Of a stretch of DNA of 64,000 bases, positions 46,433 to 55,267 are shown one piece after another. This DNA is from Stappia indica (GTDB taxonomy: Bacteria; Pseudomonadota; Alphaproteobacteria; Rhizobiales; Stappiaceae): NCBI RefSeq assembly GCF_009789575.1, contig NZ_CP046908.1:2521001-2585000 (forward strand), given 5' to 3'. A program made the translations under genes and the position numbers. The notes under the pieces are model-generated. The model was not told the DNA's origin. It made no database searches and saw only the letters and a list, made by a program, of their open reading frames with translations. Numbering within the stretch: the stretch's first letter is position 1; each line of letters begins with the position of its first letter.

Positions 46433-47662
46433 ATGAGCAAGGACACGACCGCCGAAGAGACCCCGCCCGATCAGAGCCCACCGGAACTGCGGGCAGCGCC
46501 GGCCAGCGAGGCCGACAACCCGTCGAGCCGCGTCGAGAGGTTCGGCGGCGACAAGGCGTTGCAGCTCGATTCCGGCACCGTGCTCGATCCCTGGCAGATC
46601 GCCTACGAGACCTATGGTACGCTGAACGAGGACCGCAGCAACGCGATCCTCGTCGCCCACGCCCTGACCGGCGACCAGTATGTCGCCTCGCCCAATCCGC
46701 TGACCGGCAAGCCCGGCTGGTGGTCGCTGCTCGTCGGCCCGGGCAAGCCGGTCGACACCGACCGCTTCTTCGTCATCTGCGCCAATGTGCTCGGTGGCTG
46801 CCTCGGCACCACCGGCCCCGCCTCCACCAATCCGGCGACCGGCCGGCGCTGGGGCCTCGACCTGCCGCTGGTGACCATCCGCGACATGGTCCGCGCCCAG
46901 GCGGTGCTGCTCGACCATCTCGGCATCGAGACGCTGTTTTCCGTGGTCGGCGGCTCCATGGGCGGCATGCAGGTGCTGCAATGGGCGGTGAGCTATCCCG
47001 AGCGGGTGTTTTCCGCCGTGCCCATCGCCGCCGCCGCCCGCCATTCCTCGCAGAACATCGCCTTCCACGAGGTCGGCCGCCAGGCGGTGATGGCCGATCC
47101 CAACTGGTGCGGCGGGCGCTATTTCGAGCGCGGCGTGCGCCCCTCCAAGGGGCTGGCGGTGGCGCGCATGGCCGCCCACATCACCTATCTCTCCGACCCG
47201 GCGCTGCACCGCAAGTTCGGCCGCAACCTGCAGGACCGCGAGGCGATCACCTTCGGCTTCGACGCCGATTTCCAGATCGAGAGCTACCTGCGCCACCAGG
47301 GCATGACCTTCGTCGACCGGTTCGACCCCAACTCCTATCTCTATGTCACCCGGGCGATGGACTATTTCGACCTGGCCGCCGATTTCGGCGGCTCGCTGCC
47401 GCGCGCCTTCCTGCATTCGCCGACCCGGTTCTGCGTCATGTCCTTCACCTCCGACTGGCTGTTCCCCACCGCCGAGAGCAAGGCCGTGGTCAAGGCGCTG
47501 AATGCGGCCGCCGCCAACGTCTCCTTCGTCGAGGTGGAGAGCGACCGCGGCCACGACGCCTTCCTGCTCGATGAGCCGGAAATGTTCCGCACCGTGCTCG
47601 GTTTCCTGACCGGCGCGGCCCATGCCCGCGGGATCGCCCCGCCGGCGGGAGGTGCTGCATGA
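46433..47662 (+). CDS. metX: Homoserine O-acetyltransferase (MetX)
   Basis: A 409-residue alpha/beta hydrolase-fold acyltransferase that activates homoserine for methionine synthesis. The nucleophile is Ser175 in [10 protein letters not shown]. The catalytic Asp and His lie in SDWLFP and RGHDAFL near the C-terminus. [14 protein letters not shown] is diagnostic. Some MetX-like enzymes use succinyl- rather than acetyl-CoA, which cannot be settled here. A leader of about 40 variable residues precedes the domain. AGGAGGA lies 12 nt before the ATG, slightly far. metW overlaps its stop. Confidence 0.93.
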   Translation: MSKDTTAEETPPDQSPPELRAAPASEADNPSSRVERFGGDKALQLDSGTVLDPWQIAYETYGTLNEDRSNAILVAHALTGDQYVASPNPLTGKPGWWSLLVGPGKPVDTDRFFVICANVLGGCLGTTGPASTNPATGRRWGLDLPLVTIRDMVRAQAVLLDHLGIETLFSVVGGSMGGMQVLQWAVSYPERVFSAVPIAAAARHSSQNIAFHEVGRQAVMADPNWCGGRYFERGVRPSKGLAVARMAAHITYLSDPALHRKFGRNLQDREAITFGFDADFQIESYLRHQGMTFVDRFDPNSYLYVTRAMDYFDLAADFGGSLPRAFLHSPTRFCVMSFTSDWLFPTAESKAVVKALNAAAANVSFVEVESDRGHDAFLLDEPEMFRTVLGFLTGAAHARGIAPPAGGAA

Positions 47663-48351
47663 GCGTGACGACCATCACCACACCCGAGGCCGCGGTGGAC
47701 GCGCCGCCCGTGCCGACGACCGCGCCGCAGGCTGCCGCCCAGCCGGGCAGCGCGCGCGGCGACCACCGTCTCGTCGCCGATCTGGTCATGCCGGGATCGC
47801 GGGTGCTCGACATCGGCTGCGGCGAGGGCGAGCTGCTCGATCTGCTGATCCGCGAGAAGCAGGTGGACGGGCGCGGCCTGGAACTGTCGCAGGCCGGCGT
47901 CAACGCCTGCGTCGCCCGCGGTCTGTCGGTCGTCCAGGGCGATGCCGACCGCGACCTGTCGGACTATCCGGACAACGCCTTCGACTTCGTCATCCTCAGC
48001 CAGACGCTGCAGGCGACCTACGCTCCGCGCCGGGTGCTGGAGGAGCTGCTGCGCATCGGCTCCAACGTCATCGTGTCCTTCCCGAACTTCGGCTTCTGGC
48101 GCAATCGCCTGCAGCTTCTGTTCGGCGGCCGCATGCCGGTCACCGACTACCTGCCCTATTCCTGGTACGACACGCCGAACATCCACTTCTGCACCATCCG
48201 CGACTTCGTGCTCCTGTGCCAGGAGGCCGATGCCCGGATCGTCAAGTCGATGGCGCTGGATGCGGGCGGCCGCCCGGTCGGCTTCACCGCGCCCTGGTGG
48301 GTCTGGAACCTGATCGGCGAACAGGCCCTGTTCCTGCTGAAACGCTCGTAA
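47659..48351 (+). CDS. metW: Methionine biosynthesis protein MetW
   Basis: A 230-residue SAM-methyltransferase-like protein of the MetW family. Motif I is [15 protein letters not shown], and [20 protein letters not shown] and [26 protein letters not shown] are diagnostic. MetW works with MetX in methionine synthesis in these bacteria. Its ATG overlaps the metX stop (ATGA). The last 68 bp overlap the 3' end of the oppositely transcribed methyltransferase gene. Confidence 0.95.
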   Translation: MSVTTITTPEAAVDAPPVPTTAPQAAAQPGSARGDHRLVADLVMPGSRVLDIGCGEGELLDLLIREKQVDGRGLELSQAGVNACVARGLSVVQGDADRDLSDYPDNAFDFVILSQTLQATYAPRRVLEELLRIGSNVIVSFPNFGFWRNRLQLLFGGRMPVTDYLPYSWYDTPNIHFCTIRDFVLLCQEADARIVKSMALDAGGRPVGFTAPWWVWNLIGEQALFLLKRS

Positions 48352-49138
48352 GGCCTGACCGCCCGAAGCCAGACCGCCTGAACCCGGAGCCGGCGCGCCC
48401 GTTCATGCCGGGCGCGGCGCCCTCCGGCACGAAGACCGGCCGCAGCGCCTTCATCAGCCGCGTCTCGCCGCCGGCCGGCGCACCGCGGAACATCTGCTTC
48501 TCCGCCTCGATCACCAGCAGACCGGCAAAGGCCGGCCACAGCCGGCGGCCGATCCGGTCCCAGGCCGGCGCGCTGCGCAGCACCAGTCGCGAGCGGGTCG
48601 GCGGCAGGCACAGCGCCTCGTCGCTTCCCGACGGGCGGAACTGGCAGGCGCGCAGCAGCCCCTCGATCTGTCCGCGCGAGAACGGCCGGCCGTAGCCGAA
48701 GGGCGAGATTTCCGAGCGCGCCCACAATCCCCGCCGGTTGGCGACGACGACGATCATCCGCCCGCCCGGCACCAGCACCCGCCAGATCTCGCGCAACAGC
48801 GCTTCCGCATCGCCGCAATGGTCGAGGCAGTGGACGACGAGCACATTGTCGAAGACGTGATCGGGGAACGGCAGCTCGGTCTCGTCGACCAGCGTCGCCG
48901 AGTTGCGCCCGCCGCGCGGCCAGGCGACCACCCCTTGCGCCGCCGGCATCGCGGCGATGCACCGCTCCGCCTCTTCCAGATAGGGCCGCATGTACGGCGC
49001 GGCGTAGCCGACCCCGAGCAGGCTACGCCCTTTCAGGTCGGGCCAGCGGGCGCGGATCCGCGCGCCGACCAGCACCCGCATCATCCGTCCGAGCGGCAGG
49101 TCGTAGAAGGTACGCTGGTGCTGGACGTCGAGATACAT
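48284..49138 (-). CDS. Class I SAM-dependent methyltransferase
   Basis: A 284-residue methyltransferase. Motif I is degenerate (SLLGVGYAAPYMRPYL); a clear FDNVLVVHCLDHCGDAEALLREIWRVLVPGGRMIVVVAN stretch covers motifs II-III. No substrate can be named. The start ATG at 49138 begins MYLDVQHQRTFYDLPLGRMMR, the conserved N-terminus. The final 40 or so residues are Arg/Gly/Ser-rich and are encoded partly by the antisense of metW, so they look like a read-through extension rather than a domain. Confidence 0.85.
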   Translation of the reverse strand: MYLDVQHQRTFYDLPLGRMMRVLVGARIRARWPDLKGRSLLGVGYAAPYMRPYLEEAERCIAAMPAAQGVVAWPRGGRNSATLVDETELPFPDHVFDNVLVVHCLDHCGDAEALLREIWRVLVPGGRMIVVVANRRGLWARSEISPFGYGRPFSRGQIEGLLRACQFRPSGSDEALCLPPTRSRLVLRSAPAWDRIGRRLWPAFAGLLVIEAEKQMFRGAPAGGETRLMKALRPVFVPEGAAPGMNGRAGSGFRRSGFGRSGLTSVSAGTGPVRRSGSRPTRAR

Positions 49139-49282
49139 GCTGACCCGCCTGAGGCAGACCCCGGCGGGGCGTGCGGGCTGATTGAACCCGTTGCGGCGTT
49201 TGGATGCAACAACGCAACTTTTCGGCATTTCGAGACGGAATTTTGCAAAATCCGTCTCAATTTCTGCAATAGCCCTCAAATC

Positions 49283-49296
49283 ATTGTAATTACAAT
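49283..49296. promoter_or_regulatory. Perfect 14-bp palindrome ATTGTAATTACAAT, candidate MarR operator
   Basis: A fully symmetric AT-rich site in a GC-rich region, immediately past the stop of the MarR gene at 49298 and 145 bp upstream of the methyltransferase start. Size and symmetry fit a MarR operator, but the position suits control of the methyltransferase rather than of the catabolic operon. Confidence 0.4.
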
Positions 49297-49297
49297 A

Positions 49298-49837
49298 TTA
49301 TTTTTCGGAAAAACCGTCGAAATCCACGAAAGGAGCGCCAGATCCCGCCCGTTCGATCAGCCGCAGCAGGGCCCGGCGCAGCGTCTCCGTTTCCCCCTCG
49401 CCGATCGCCTCGACCAACCGCGCCTGATGTGCCTGCGCCTCGAGGATAAGTTCGTCGACATGCGCCTCGCCCGCCGGCGTCAGCCGCACCCAGACGCGGC
49501 GCCGGTCTTGCTCATCCGCCTGCCGCGCGACCAGCCCCTTGGCGACCAGCTTGTCGACGGTCTTGGAGATCGCCGGCTGGTTGGCAAGGCAGCTCTTCGC
49601 CAGTTCGCCGACGGTCAGCCCCTCGCCCGTCCCCTTCAGCGAGGCGAGGATGCGCCACACCGCCACCGGCACGCCGCGGGCCCGCACCTGCTCGTGGAAT
49701 TCCGCGCTTGCAACGCTGGAGGCCCGCGCCAGCAGATAGAGCAGATAGCCGTCGACGAAGCGCCCGGAGGCAGCGCCGGAAGCGCCTTCAGGCGGGCTGC
49801 CGGGGGACGGGCGGCTAGGTGCCGCAAGATCGGTCAT
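49298..49837 (-). CDS. MarR-family regulator of the catabolic module
   Basis: A 179-residue winged-helix protein: VPVAVWRILASLKGTGEGLTVGELAKSCLANQPAISKTVDKLVAKG is the recognition region and RQADEQDRRRVWVRLT the wing. MarR regulators (NicR, PicR) control known nicotinate and picolinate clusters, so its position beside a NicX-like gene suggests it senses the substrate or an early intermediate. GAGAG precedes the ATG at 49837. It is 10 nt downstream of the flavin reductase gene and shares its transcript. Confidence 0.88.
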   Translation of the reverse strand: MTDLAAPSRPSPGSPPEGASGAASGRFVDGYLLYLLARASSVASAEFHEQVRARGVPVAVWRILASLKGTGEGLTVGELAKSCLANQPAISKTVDKLVAKGLVARQADEQDRRRVWVRLTPAGEAHVDELILEAQAHQARLVEAIGEGETETLRRALLRLIERAGSGAPFVDFDGFSEK

Positions 49838-49847
49838 TGCACGCCTC

Positions 49848-50351
49848 TCATTCGGGCAGGGCGGCCGACGGGCCGGCATAGCTCGGGGTCGCGTAGCGCC
49901 CCGAATGATAGAGCAGCGGCTCGCGGTCCGCATGGTCGAAGGCCTCGACCCGCCCGAGGAAAACCAGGTGGTCGCCGCCCTCCACCCGGGTCGCGTTGAG
50001 GCACTCGAACACGGCGGTTACCCCCGCCAGCACGGGCACGCCGCACTGCCCCGGCTGCCACGAAACTCCAGCGAAACGGTCCTCCACCGGCCGCGCGAAC
50101 CGGTCGGACAGCGCCTGCTGATCGGACGCCAGGATGTTGACCGCATAGTGCCGGGACCGCTCGAAAACGGCGAGATTCTGCGATTTTCGGGCGAGACTCC
50201 ACAGCACCATCGGCGGGTCGAGCGAGACCGAGTTGAAGGAATTGGCCGTCAGCCCGACCGGCCGGCCGGCCTCGTCCAGCGTGGTGACGATGGTGACGCC
50301 GGTGACGAACCGCCCGAGGGCGCTGCGGAAGCTGCGGTGATCGCTCATCAT
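49848..50351 (-). CDS. Flavin reductase domain protein (HpaC-like)
   Basis: A 167-residue flavin reductase. Signatures are FRSALGRFVTGVTIVTTLDEAGRPVGLTANSFNSVSLDPPMVLWS, AVNILASDQQALSDRFA and GGDHLVFLGRVEAFDHAD. Such enzymes feed reduced FMN or FAD to a separate monooxygenase. No HpaB-type oxygenase is present; the acyl-CoA-dehydrogenase-fold protein of the divergent operon is the only candidate partner in view. AGGA lies 6 nt before the first of two adjacent ATGs. It is the head of the leftward reductase-marR transcript. Confidence 0.9.
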   Translation of the reverse strand: MMSDHRSFRSALGRFVTGVTIVTTLDEAGRPVGLTANSFNSVSLDPPMVLWSLARKSQNLAVFERSRHYAVNILASDQQALSDRFARPVEDRFAGVSWQPGQCGVPVLAGVTAVFECLNATRVEGGDHLVFLGRVEAFDHADREPLLYHSGRYATPSYAGPSAALPE

Positions 50352-50404
50352 GGCCCGTCCTCGTGCCTTCGGCTTGCGGAATGCCGGCGACCCGCCGCCG
50401 GCAA

Positions 50405-50475
50405 CAAGTTCATGCCTAAAAATATTCCTTTTCATACAATAACGAAATTGCTACGCTCCTCCAAGTTCTTTTCGC
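50405..50475. promoter_or_regulatory. AT-rich divergent promoter region of the catabolic module
   Basis: The gap between the divergent flavin reductase and NicX-like genes holds an AT-rich stretch (about 50413-50452, including AAAAATATTCC and ACAATAACGAAATTG) that stands out from the GC-rich surroundings. CAAT and ATTG halves occur as inverted copies around 6 nt. It is the natural place for both promoters and a MarR operator; individual boxes cannot be fixed. Confidence 0.45.
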
Positions 50476-50586
50476 TTGCTGCGAAAATTGCCCGCCCGGC
50501 GCAACAAAACGTCGGACGGCACGGATCTGGCCGTGCCGGACATCGGCGCGAAGCGATGGGCCGGGGCGGATCGGGAGGAGGATCTG

Positions 50587-51633
50587 ATGCTCGCCGACAG
50601 GATCGAGGGAAAGTGGATCGACGCCTTCGCGGCCGTCTTCACCCTCTGCAAGGTCGCGCCGGGGGAGAGTGTCGCAATCCTCTCCGAAACCCAGTCGCGC
50701 GCCCTCAACGTCCACATCGCGGAACTCGCCCTGCTGCGCCTCGGCGCCCGACCCTTTCACGTGGTCGTGCCGACGCCCCCGCAGGATGCGCCGGTGCCGG
50801 TGCGCTCGACCGGCGCGTCGGCCGCGCTCACCGGACAGGACGCGGCGATTGCCGCCCTTGCCGCCAGCGGCCTTGTCGTCGACCTGACGGTCGAAGGCCT
50901 GCTGCACGCGCCGGAGCTTCCGCGCATCATCGCGGGCGGCGCCCGCATGTTGATGATTTCAAACGAACATCCGGACGCGCTTGAGCGCCTGCTGCCGCAG
51001 CCACGCGACAAGGACCGGGTGCGAGAGGCCGTCTCCCGCATCCGTGTGGCGACCGAGATGACTGTCACCTCCGCCGCCGGCACGGACCTCAAGGTCGCCA
51101 TGAAAGGCGCCTCGACCGTCGGCGTTTGGGGCTGGTGCGACCGGCCGGGCTCCGTCGCCCACTGGCCGGCCGGCCTCGTCGTCAGCTTTCCCGCCGCCCA
51201 CAGCGTCAACGGCACATTGGTGCTGGATGCCGGCGACATCAACCTGACCTTCAAGCGCTATCTCGAGCGCCCGGTCCGCCTCACCATTGTCGACGACTAC
51301 GTGACGGCGATCGAGGGCGAAGGTACGGATGCCGAGCTGACCCGCCGCTATCTCGCCGCCTGGGGCGACAAGGAGGCCTATGCCGTCGCCCATGTCGGCT
51401 TCGGCATGAATGCCGGGGCACGCTACGAGGCGCTGACCATGTACGACCAGCGCGAGACCAACGGAACGGAAGTGCGCGCCTATTCGGGCAATTTCCTGTT
51501 CTCGACCGGGGCCAACGAGTTCGCCGGCCGCTTCACCAAGGGTCATTTCGACATCCCGGTGCGCGGCTGCACCATCGCGCTCGACGGCGAACCGGTGGTG
51601 GTGGACGGCGAGCTGATCGAGGCGCTGCGATGA
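50587..51633 (+). CDS. NicX-like 2,5-dihydroxypyridine 5,6-dioxygenase family protein
   Basis: A 348-residue protein resembling NicX of nicotinate degradation, an M29-peptidase-related Fe(II) extradiol dioxygenase of about 350 residues. As I recall them, NicX ligands are His265, His318 and Asp320; here His269 (AVAHVGFG), His320 and Asp322 (GHFDIP) match in order and spacing. HWPAGLVVSFPAAHSVNGTLVLDAGDI and AYSGNFLFSTGAN also agree with NicX. The alternative annotation, leucyl aminopeptidase, rests on fold only. The ATG at 50587 has AGGAGGA ahead and fits NicX length. Its stop overlaps the next gene. A related hydroxypyridine is the likely substrate. Confidence 0.8.
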   Translation: MLADRIEGKWIDAFAAVFTLCKVAPGESVAILSETQSRALNVHIAELALLRLGARPFHVVVPTPPQDAPVPVRSTGASAALTGQDAAIAALAASGLVVDLTVEGLLHAPELPRIIAGGARMLMISNEHPDALERLLPQPRDKDRVREAVSRIRVATEMTVTSAAGTDLKVAMKGASTVGVWGWCDRPGSVAHWPAGLVVSFPAAHSVNGTLVLDAGDINLTFKRYLERPVRLTIVDDYVTAIEGEGTDAELTRRYLAAWGDKEAYAVAHVGFGMNAGARYEALTMYDQRETNGTEVRAYSGNFLFSTGANEFAGRFTKGHFDIPVRGCTIALDGEPVVVDGELIEALR

Positions 51634-52433
51634 GCCGGCCCGACCACATCCGCAGGACCGGGGGCGAACGCGCCGTCGTGCTGCTGCACGGCATCGGCGC
51701 CGGCGCGGAGATGTTTGCGCCGCAGATCGAGGGGCTCGGCCGGGACCACGACACCATCGGCTGGAACCTTCCCGGCTACGGCAGCACCGCGCTGCTGTCG
51801 CCGATGACCTTCCCGGCCTTGTCTGCGGCCCTGCTCGCCTTTCTCGACCGGCTCGGGCTCGACCAGGTCGACCTGCTCGGGCACTCGATCGGCGGCATGC
51901 TGGCCCAGGACTTCGTCGCCCGCCATCCGAACCGCGTGCGCACCCTGGTTCTGTCCGCCACCACCGCCGCCTTCGGCAGCCGCGACGGCGAGTTCCAGAA
52001 GCGCTTCGTCGCCGAGCGGCTGGCCCCGCTCGATGCCGGACGGACGATCCCCGAGCTGGCCCGCGAATTCGTGCCGGATCTCGTCGGACCGGCCTGCGAC
52101 CCGGCCGCCGTACCAGTGGCCACCGCCGCCATGAGCCGGGTCCCGGAGGCTACCTATCGCGAGGCGATCCGCTGCCTTGCTACCTTCGATGCGCGCGACA
52201 CGCTGGCCGACATCGCCGTGCCGGTGCTGCTCGTCGCCGGCGAGGTCGACCGCAATGCCCCGGCCCCGACCATGCGCCGGATGGGCGAGAAGCTGCGCGA
52301 TGCCCGCTACGTGGAGCTGCCCGGCACCGGCCATCTGGCCCCGCTGGAATGCCCGCAAGCCTTCGAGGCCGCGCTCCGCGACTTCCTGAAACAGACCGAG
52401 ACCACACCGCCGCAAGAGGGAGCAGGCCGATGA
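51630..52433 (+). CDS. Alpha/beta hydrolase, candidate ring-fission product hydrolase
   Basis: A 267-residue hydrolase with oxyanion motif LLHGIGAG (18-25), nucleophile Ser86 in GHSIGG, acid Asp207 in LLVAGEVDRNAP and His235 in GTGHLAP. Relatives include 3-oxoadipate enol-lactonase and N-formylmaleamate deformylase (NicD). Next to a NicX-like dioxygenase the deformylase role is the more attractive: NicX yields N-formylmaleamate, which NicD cleaves to maleamate and formate. Overlaps of 4 nt on both sides (ATGA) show strict coupling. Confidence 0.85.
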   Translation: MSRPDHIRRTGGERAVVLLHGIGAGAEMFAPQIEGLGRDHDTIGWNLPGYGSTALLSPMTFPALSAALLAFLDRLGLDQVDLLGHSIGGMLAQDFVARHPNRVRTLVLSATTAAFGSRDGEFQKRFVAERLAPLDAGRTIPELAREFVPDLVGPACDPAAVPVATAAMSRVPEATYREAIRCLATFDARDTLADIAVPVLLVAGEVDRNAPAPTMRRMGEKLRDARYVELPGTGHLAPLECPQAFEAALRDFLKQTETTPPQEGAGR

Positions 52434-53701
52434 CCGTCGCCGATCTCGAGACGCTCGACATGGACAAGCCGATCTTCGATCCCAAGGCCTTCCGCCTGAC
52501 CGAGCAGGAGGAGGAACTGACCGCCCTCGCCCGCCGGGTGGCCAAGTCCCGCTTCGCTCCGCGCGCCGAGGCCATCGACCGCGACGCGGTGTTTCCGACG
52601 CAGAACTACCGCGACATGCACGAGACCGGCCTGCTCGGCATCTGCGTGCCCAAGGAGGACGGCGGCCACGGCGCACCGTTCCGCACCTACATGATGACGG
52701 CGGCCGAGATCGGTCGCTATTGCGGCGCGACGGCCCTGACCTGGAACATGCATGTCTGTTCCTGCCTGTGGACCGGCGCGCTGACCGACGACCTGGAAAT
52801 CGAGGCCGGCGAGCGCGAGCTGCATCGCCAGCGCCGTGCCGTCCACTATAAGCGCATCCTGGAAGACGGGGCTATCTACTCCCAGCCCTTCTCGGAAGGC
52901 GGCGCCGCCGCGGCCGGTGCCGCGCCCTTTTCCACCTCCGCCCGCAAGGTCGACGGCGGCTGGATCATCAACGGCAAGAAGATCTTCGCCTCCCTGTCCG
53001 GCCATGCCGATTATTACGGTATCCTCTGCGGCGAGATGAAGGAGGGCGAGCGCCCCTCGCGCCGCGACACGATGTATATCGCCGTGCCGGCGACGGCCGA
53101 GGGCGTCGAGGTGGTCGGCCCGTGGGATCCGCTCGGCATGCGCGGCACCGTTTCGCGCACCCTGCTGTTCAAGGATGTCTTCGTCTCCGAGGACGAGTCC
53201 CTGATGCCGCGCGGCGTCTACTACCAGGCGGCCAGCCGCTGGCCGCACATGTTCATGACCCTGTCGCCGACCTATATGGGCATCGCCCAGGCGGCCTTCG
53301 ACTTCACCGTGAAATACCTGCGCGGCGAATGGCCGGGCCTGCCGCCGGTCAAGCGGCGCATGTTCCCCACCAAGCAGATGGGCGTCGCCCAGATGCACCT
53401 GATGCTGGAGCAGACCAAGGCCCTGTGGTTCCATGCGATCACCGAGGCCGGTCCCGATCCCTCGCGCGAGCAGATGCTGCGCGCCTGGGCGGCCCATTAC
53501 ACGGTGATGGAGAACGCCAACGAGATCTGCCAGCTCGCCATCCGCACCTGCGGCGGCCAGTCGATGCTGAAGTCCCTGCCGCTGGAGCGCCTGTTCCGCG
53601 ACAGCCGCTGCGGCGCCCTGATGCTGCCCTGGACCGCCGAGATCTGCCTCGACCGGATCGGCCGGGAAAGCCTCTACCTGCCGGGAGAAACCGACGAGTG
53701 A
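52430..53701 (+). CDS. Acyl-CoA dehydrogenase-fold flavoprotein with atypical active site
   Basis: A 423-residue protein with the full ACAD architecture: helical N-terminus (GLLGICVPKEDGGHGA), a beta domain (YSQPFSEGGAA, WIINGKKIFASLSGHAD) and a C-terminal helical domain. Where ordinary enzymes have the catalytic base in YEGTSEIQ, it reads MLPWTAEIC (398-406), so the Glu is replaced. It may use another base, as isovaleryl-CoA dehydrogenase does, or be a flavin monooxygenase of the DszC type served by the divergent flavin reductase. It is coupled at both ends by 4-nt overlaps. Confidence 0.85.
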   Translation: MTVADLETLDMDKPIFDPKAFRLTEQEEELTALARRVAKSRFAPRAEAIDRDAVFPTQNYRDMHETGLLGICVPKEDGGHGAPFRTYMMTAAEIGRYCGATALTWNMHVCSCLWTGALTDDLEIEAGERELHRQRRAVHYKRILEDGAIYSQPFSEGGAAAAGAAPFSTSARKVDGGWIINGKKIFASLSGHADYYGILCGEMKEGERPSRRDTMYIAVPATAEGVEVVGPWDPLGMRGTVSRTLLFKDVFVSEDESLMPRGVYYQAASRWPHMFMTLSPTYMGIAQAAFDFTVKYLRGEWPGLPPVKRRMFPTKQMGVAQMHLMLEQTKALWFHAITEAGPDPSREQMLRAWAAHYTVMENANEICQLAIRTCGGQSMLKSLPLERLFRDSRCGALMLPWTAEICLDRIGRESLYLPGETDE

Positions 53702-55236
53702 CGTCGATCGACCACTGGATCGAGGCGCATGCGCGCTTCACCCCGGGAAAGACGGCGCTGGTCTTCGGCGACGAGCGGATCGACTACGCCGCTCTCGCCG
53801 ACCGCATCGGCCGGCTGGCCGGCGCGCTTGTGGCCCGCCACGGCATCAAGCGCGGCGAGCGGATCGCGTATCTCGGCACCAATTCGCCCGACCAGCTGCT
53901 GCTGACTTTCGCCGCCGCCCGGATCGGCGCCATCGTCGTACCGCTGAACTGGCGCCTTGCCCCGCCCGAGCTCTCGCACGCCCTCGCTGACAGCGGCGCA
54001 AGGCTCCTGGTGCACCAGCCCGATTTCGCGGCCACCCTTGCCGCGATGGCGACTCTCTCCCCGCTTCCCGAGCAGTTATTGGCCGACCCGGCAACGGGCG
54101 GGCTCGCCCACCAGGCGAGGGATGACGCGCCGCTCGGCCATGACGAGGGAGACGGCACGGCGCAGGATCCCCTGCTGATCGTCTACACCTCCGGCACGAC
54201 CGGCCGGCCGAAGGGCGCCGTGCTGACCCAGGCCGCCGTCGAGGCCAACGCGCTGAACGCCCTGCACATGCAGGAGATCACCGCCACTGACACGGTCCTG
54301 ACGGTGCTGCCGATGTTCCATGTCGGCGGGCTCAACATCCAGACGACGCCGGCGCTCTATGCCGGGGCGACGGTGATCCTGCACGACCGCTTCCACCCCG
54401 GCGCGACGCTCGCCGCGATCCGCGACCAGCGCCCCGACCTCACCGTGCTGGTGCCGGCAACGCTCGCCGCACTGATCGCCCATCCCGAGTGGGAGACGGC
54501 GGACCTTTCCTCCCTGCGCCTTGTCGCGACCGGTTCTTCCGACGTGCCGCACGCCCTGATGCGCGCCTTCGTCGACCGCGGCGTGCCGGTGCTGCAGGTC
54601 TATGGCGCGACCGAGACCGGACCGGTCGCGATCTACCAGCGCCGCGAGAACGTTGTCCCGGAATTCGGCGCCATCGGCCGGCCCGGCCTGCATACGAAGG
54701 CGCGCATCCGCATCGGCGAGCGCGACGCCCGCCCCGGCGAGATCGGCGAGATCGAGCTGAAGGGCGGCAACATCACGCAAGGCTACTGGAACAACGAGAC
54801 GGCAACGGCCGACACGTTCCGCGGCGGCTGGTTCCGCACCGGGGACCTTGCCCTTTGCGACGAGGCCGGCGTCTTCTGGTTCAAGGACCGCTTGAAGAAC
54901 GTCATCATCTCCGGCGGCGAGAACATCTATCCGGCCGAGCTGGAGCGGGTGCTCGGCGAGATCGCCGACTTGAGGGAGGCCGCAGTGGTCGGCATTTCCG
55001 ATCCGCGCTGGGGCGAAAGCCCCGTGGCGGTGGTGGTTGCGGAACCCGGCCGGGAGGTCACCGCCGAGGCGGTGCTGGCAGGGTTCGACGGACGTCTGGC
55101 GCGCTACAAGCACCCGAAATCCGTCGTCTTCACGCAGGAGCTGCCGCGCAATGCGCTCGGCAAGATCCAGCTGGAAAGGGTCAGGAAAATAGCCGAGGAT
55201 GCGCTCAATGCGTCCGGCAAGAAGCAAAGCGCCTGA
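53698..55236 (+). CDS. AMP-dependent acyl-CoA synthetase/ligase
   Basis: A 512-residue ANL-superfamily ligase. The phosphate loop YTSGTTGRPKG lies at 163-173. YGATE, the WFRTGDL aspartate, LKNVIISGGENIYPAE and the acyl-adenylating lysine in NALGKIQ follow in order. It activates a carboxylic acid to its CoA thioester; the acid is unknown but is presumably imported by the adjacent TRAP system or made in the pathway. The start is a GTG overlapping the preceding stop (GTGA at 53698-53701). The longer open frame upstream lies inside the ACAD gene and is rejected. Confidence 0.92.
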   Translation: MTSIDHWIEAHARFTPGKTALVFGDERIDYAALADRIGRLAGALVARHGIKRGERIAYLGTNSPDQLLLTFAAARIGAIVVPLNWRLAPPELSHALADSGARLLVHQPDFAATLAAMATLSPLPEQLLADPATGGLAHQARDDAPLGHDEGDGTAQDPLLIVYTSGTTGRPKGAVLTQAAVEANALNALHMQEITATDTVLTVLPMFHVGGLNIQTTPALYAGATVILHDRFHPGATLAAIRDQRPDLTVLVPATLAALIAHPEWETADLSSLRLVATGSSDVPHALMRAFVDRGVPVLQVYGATETGPVAIYQRRENVVPEFGAIGRPGLHTKARIRIGERDARPGEIGEIELKGGNITQGYWNNETATADTFRGGWFRTGDLALCDEAGVFWFKDRLKNVIISGGENIYPAELERVLGEIADLREAAVVGISDPRWGESPVAVVVAEPGREVTAEAVLAGFDGRLARYKHPKSVVFTQELPRNALGKIQLERVRKIAEDALNASGKKQSA

Positions 55237-55267
55237 CCGGAACAAGAACCAGACAGAGGGGACTGAA

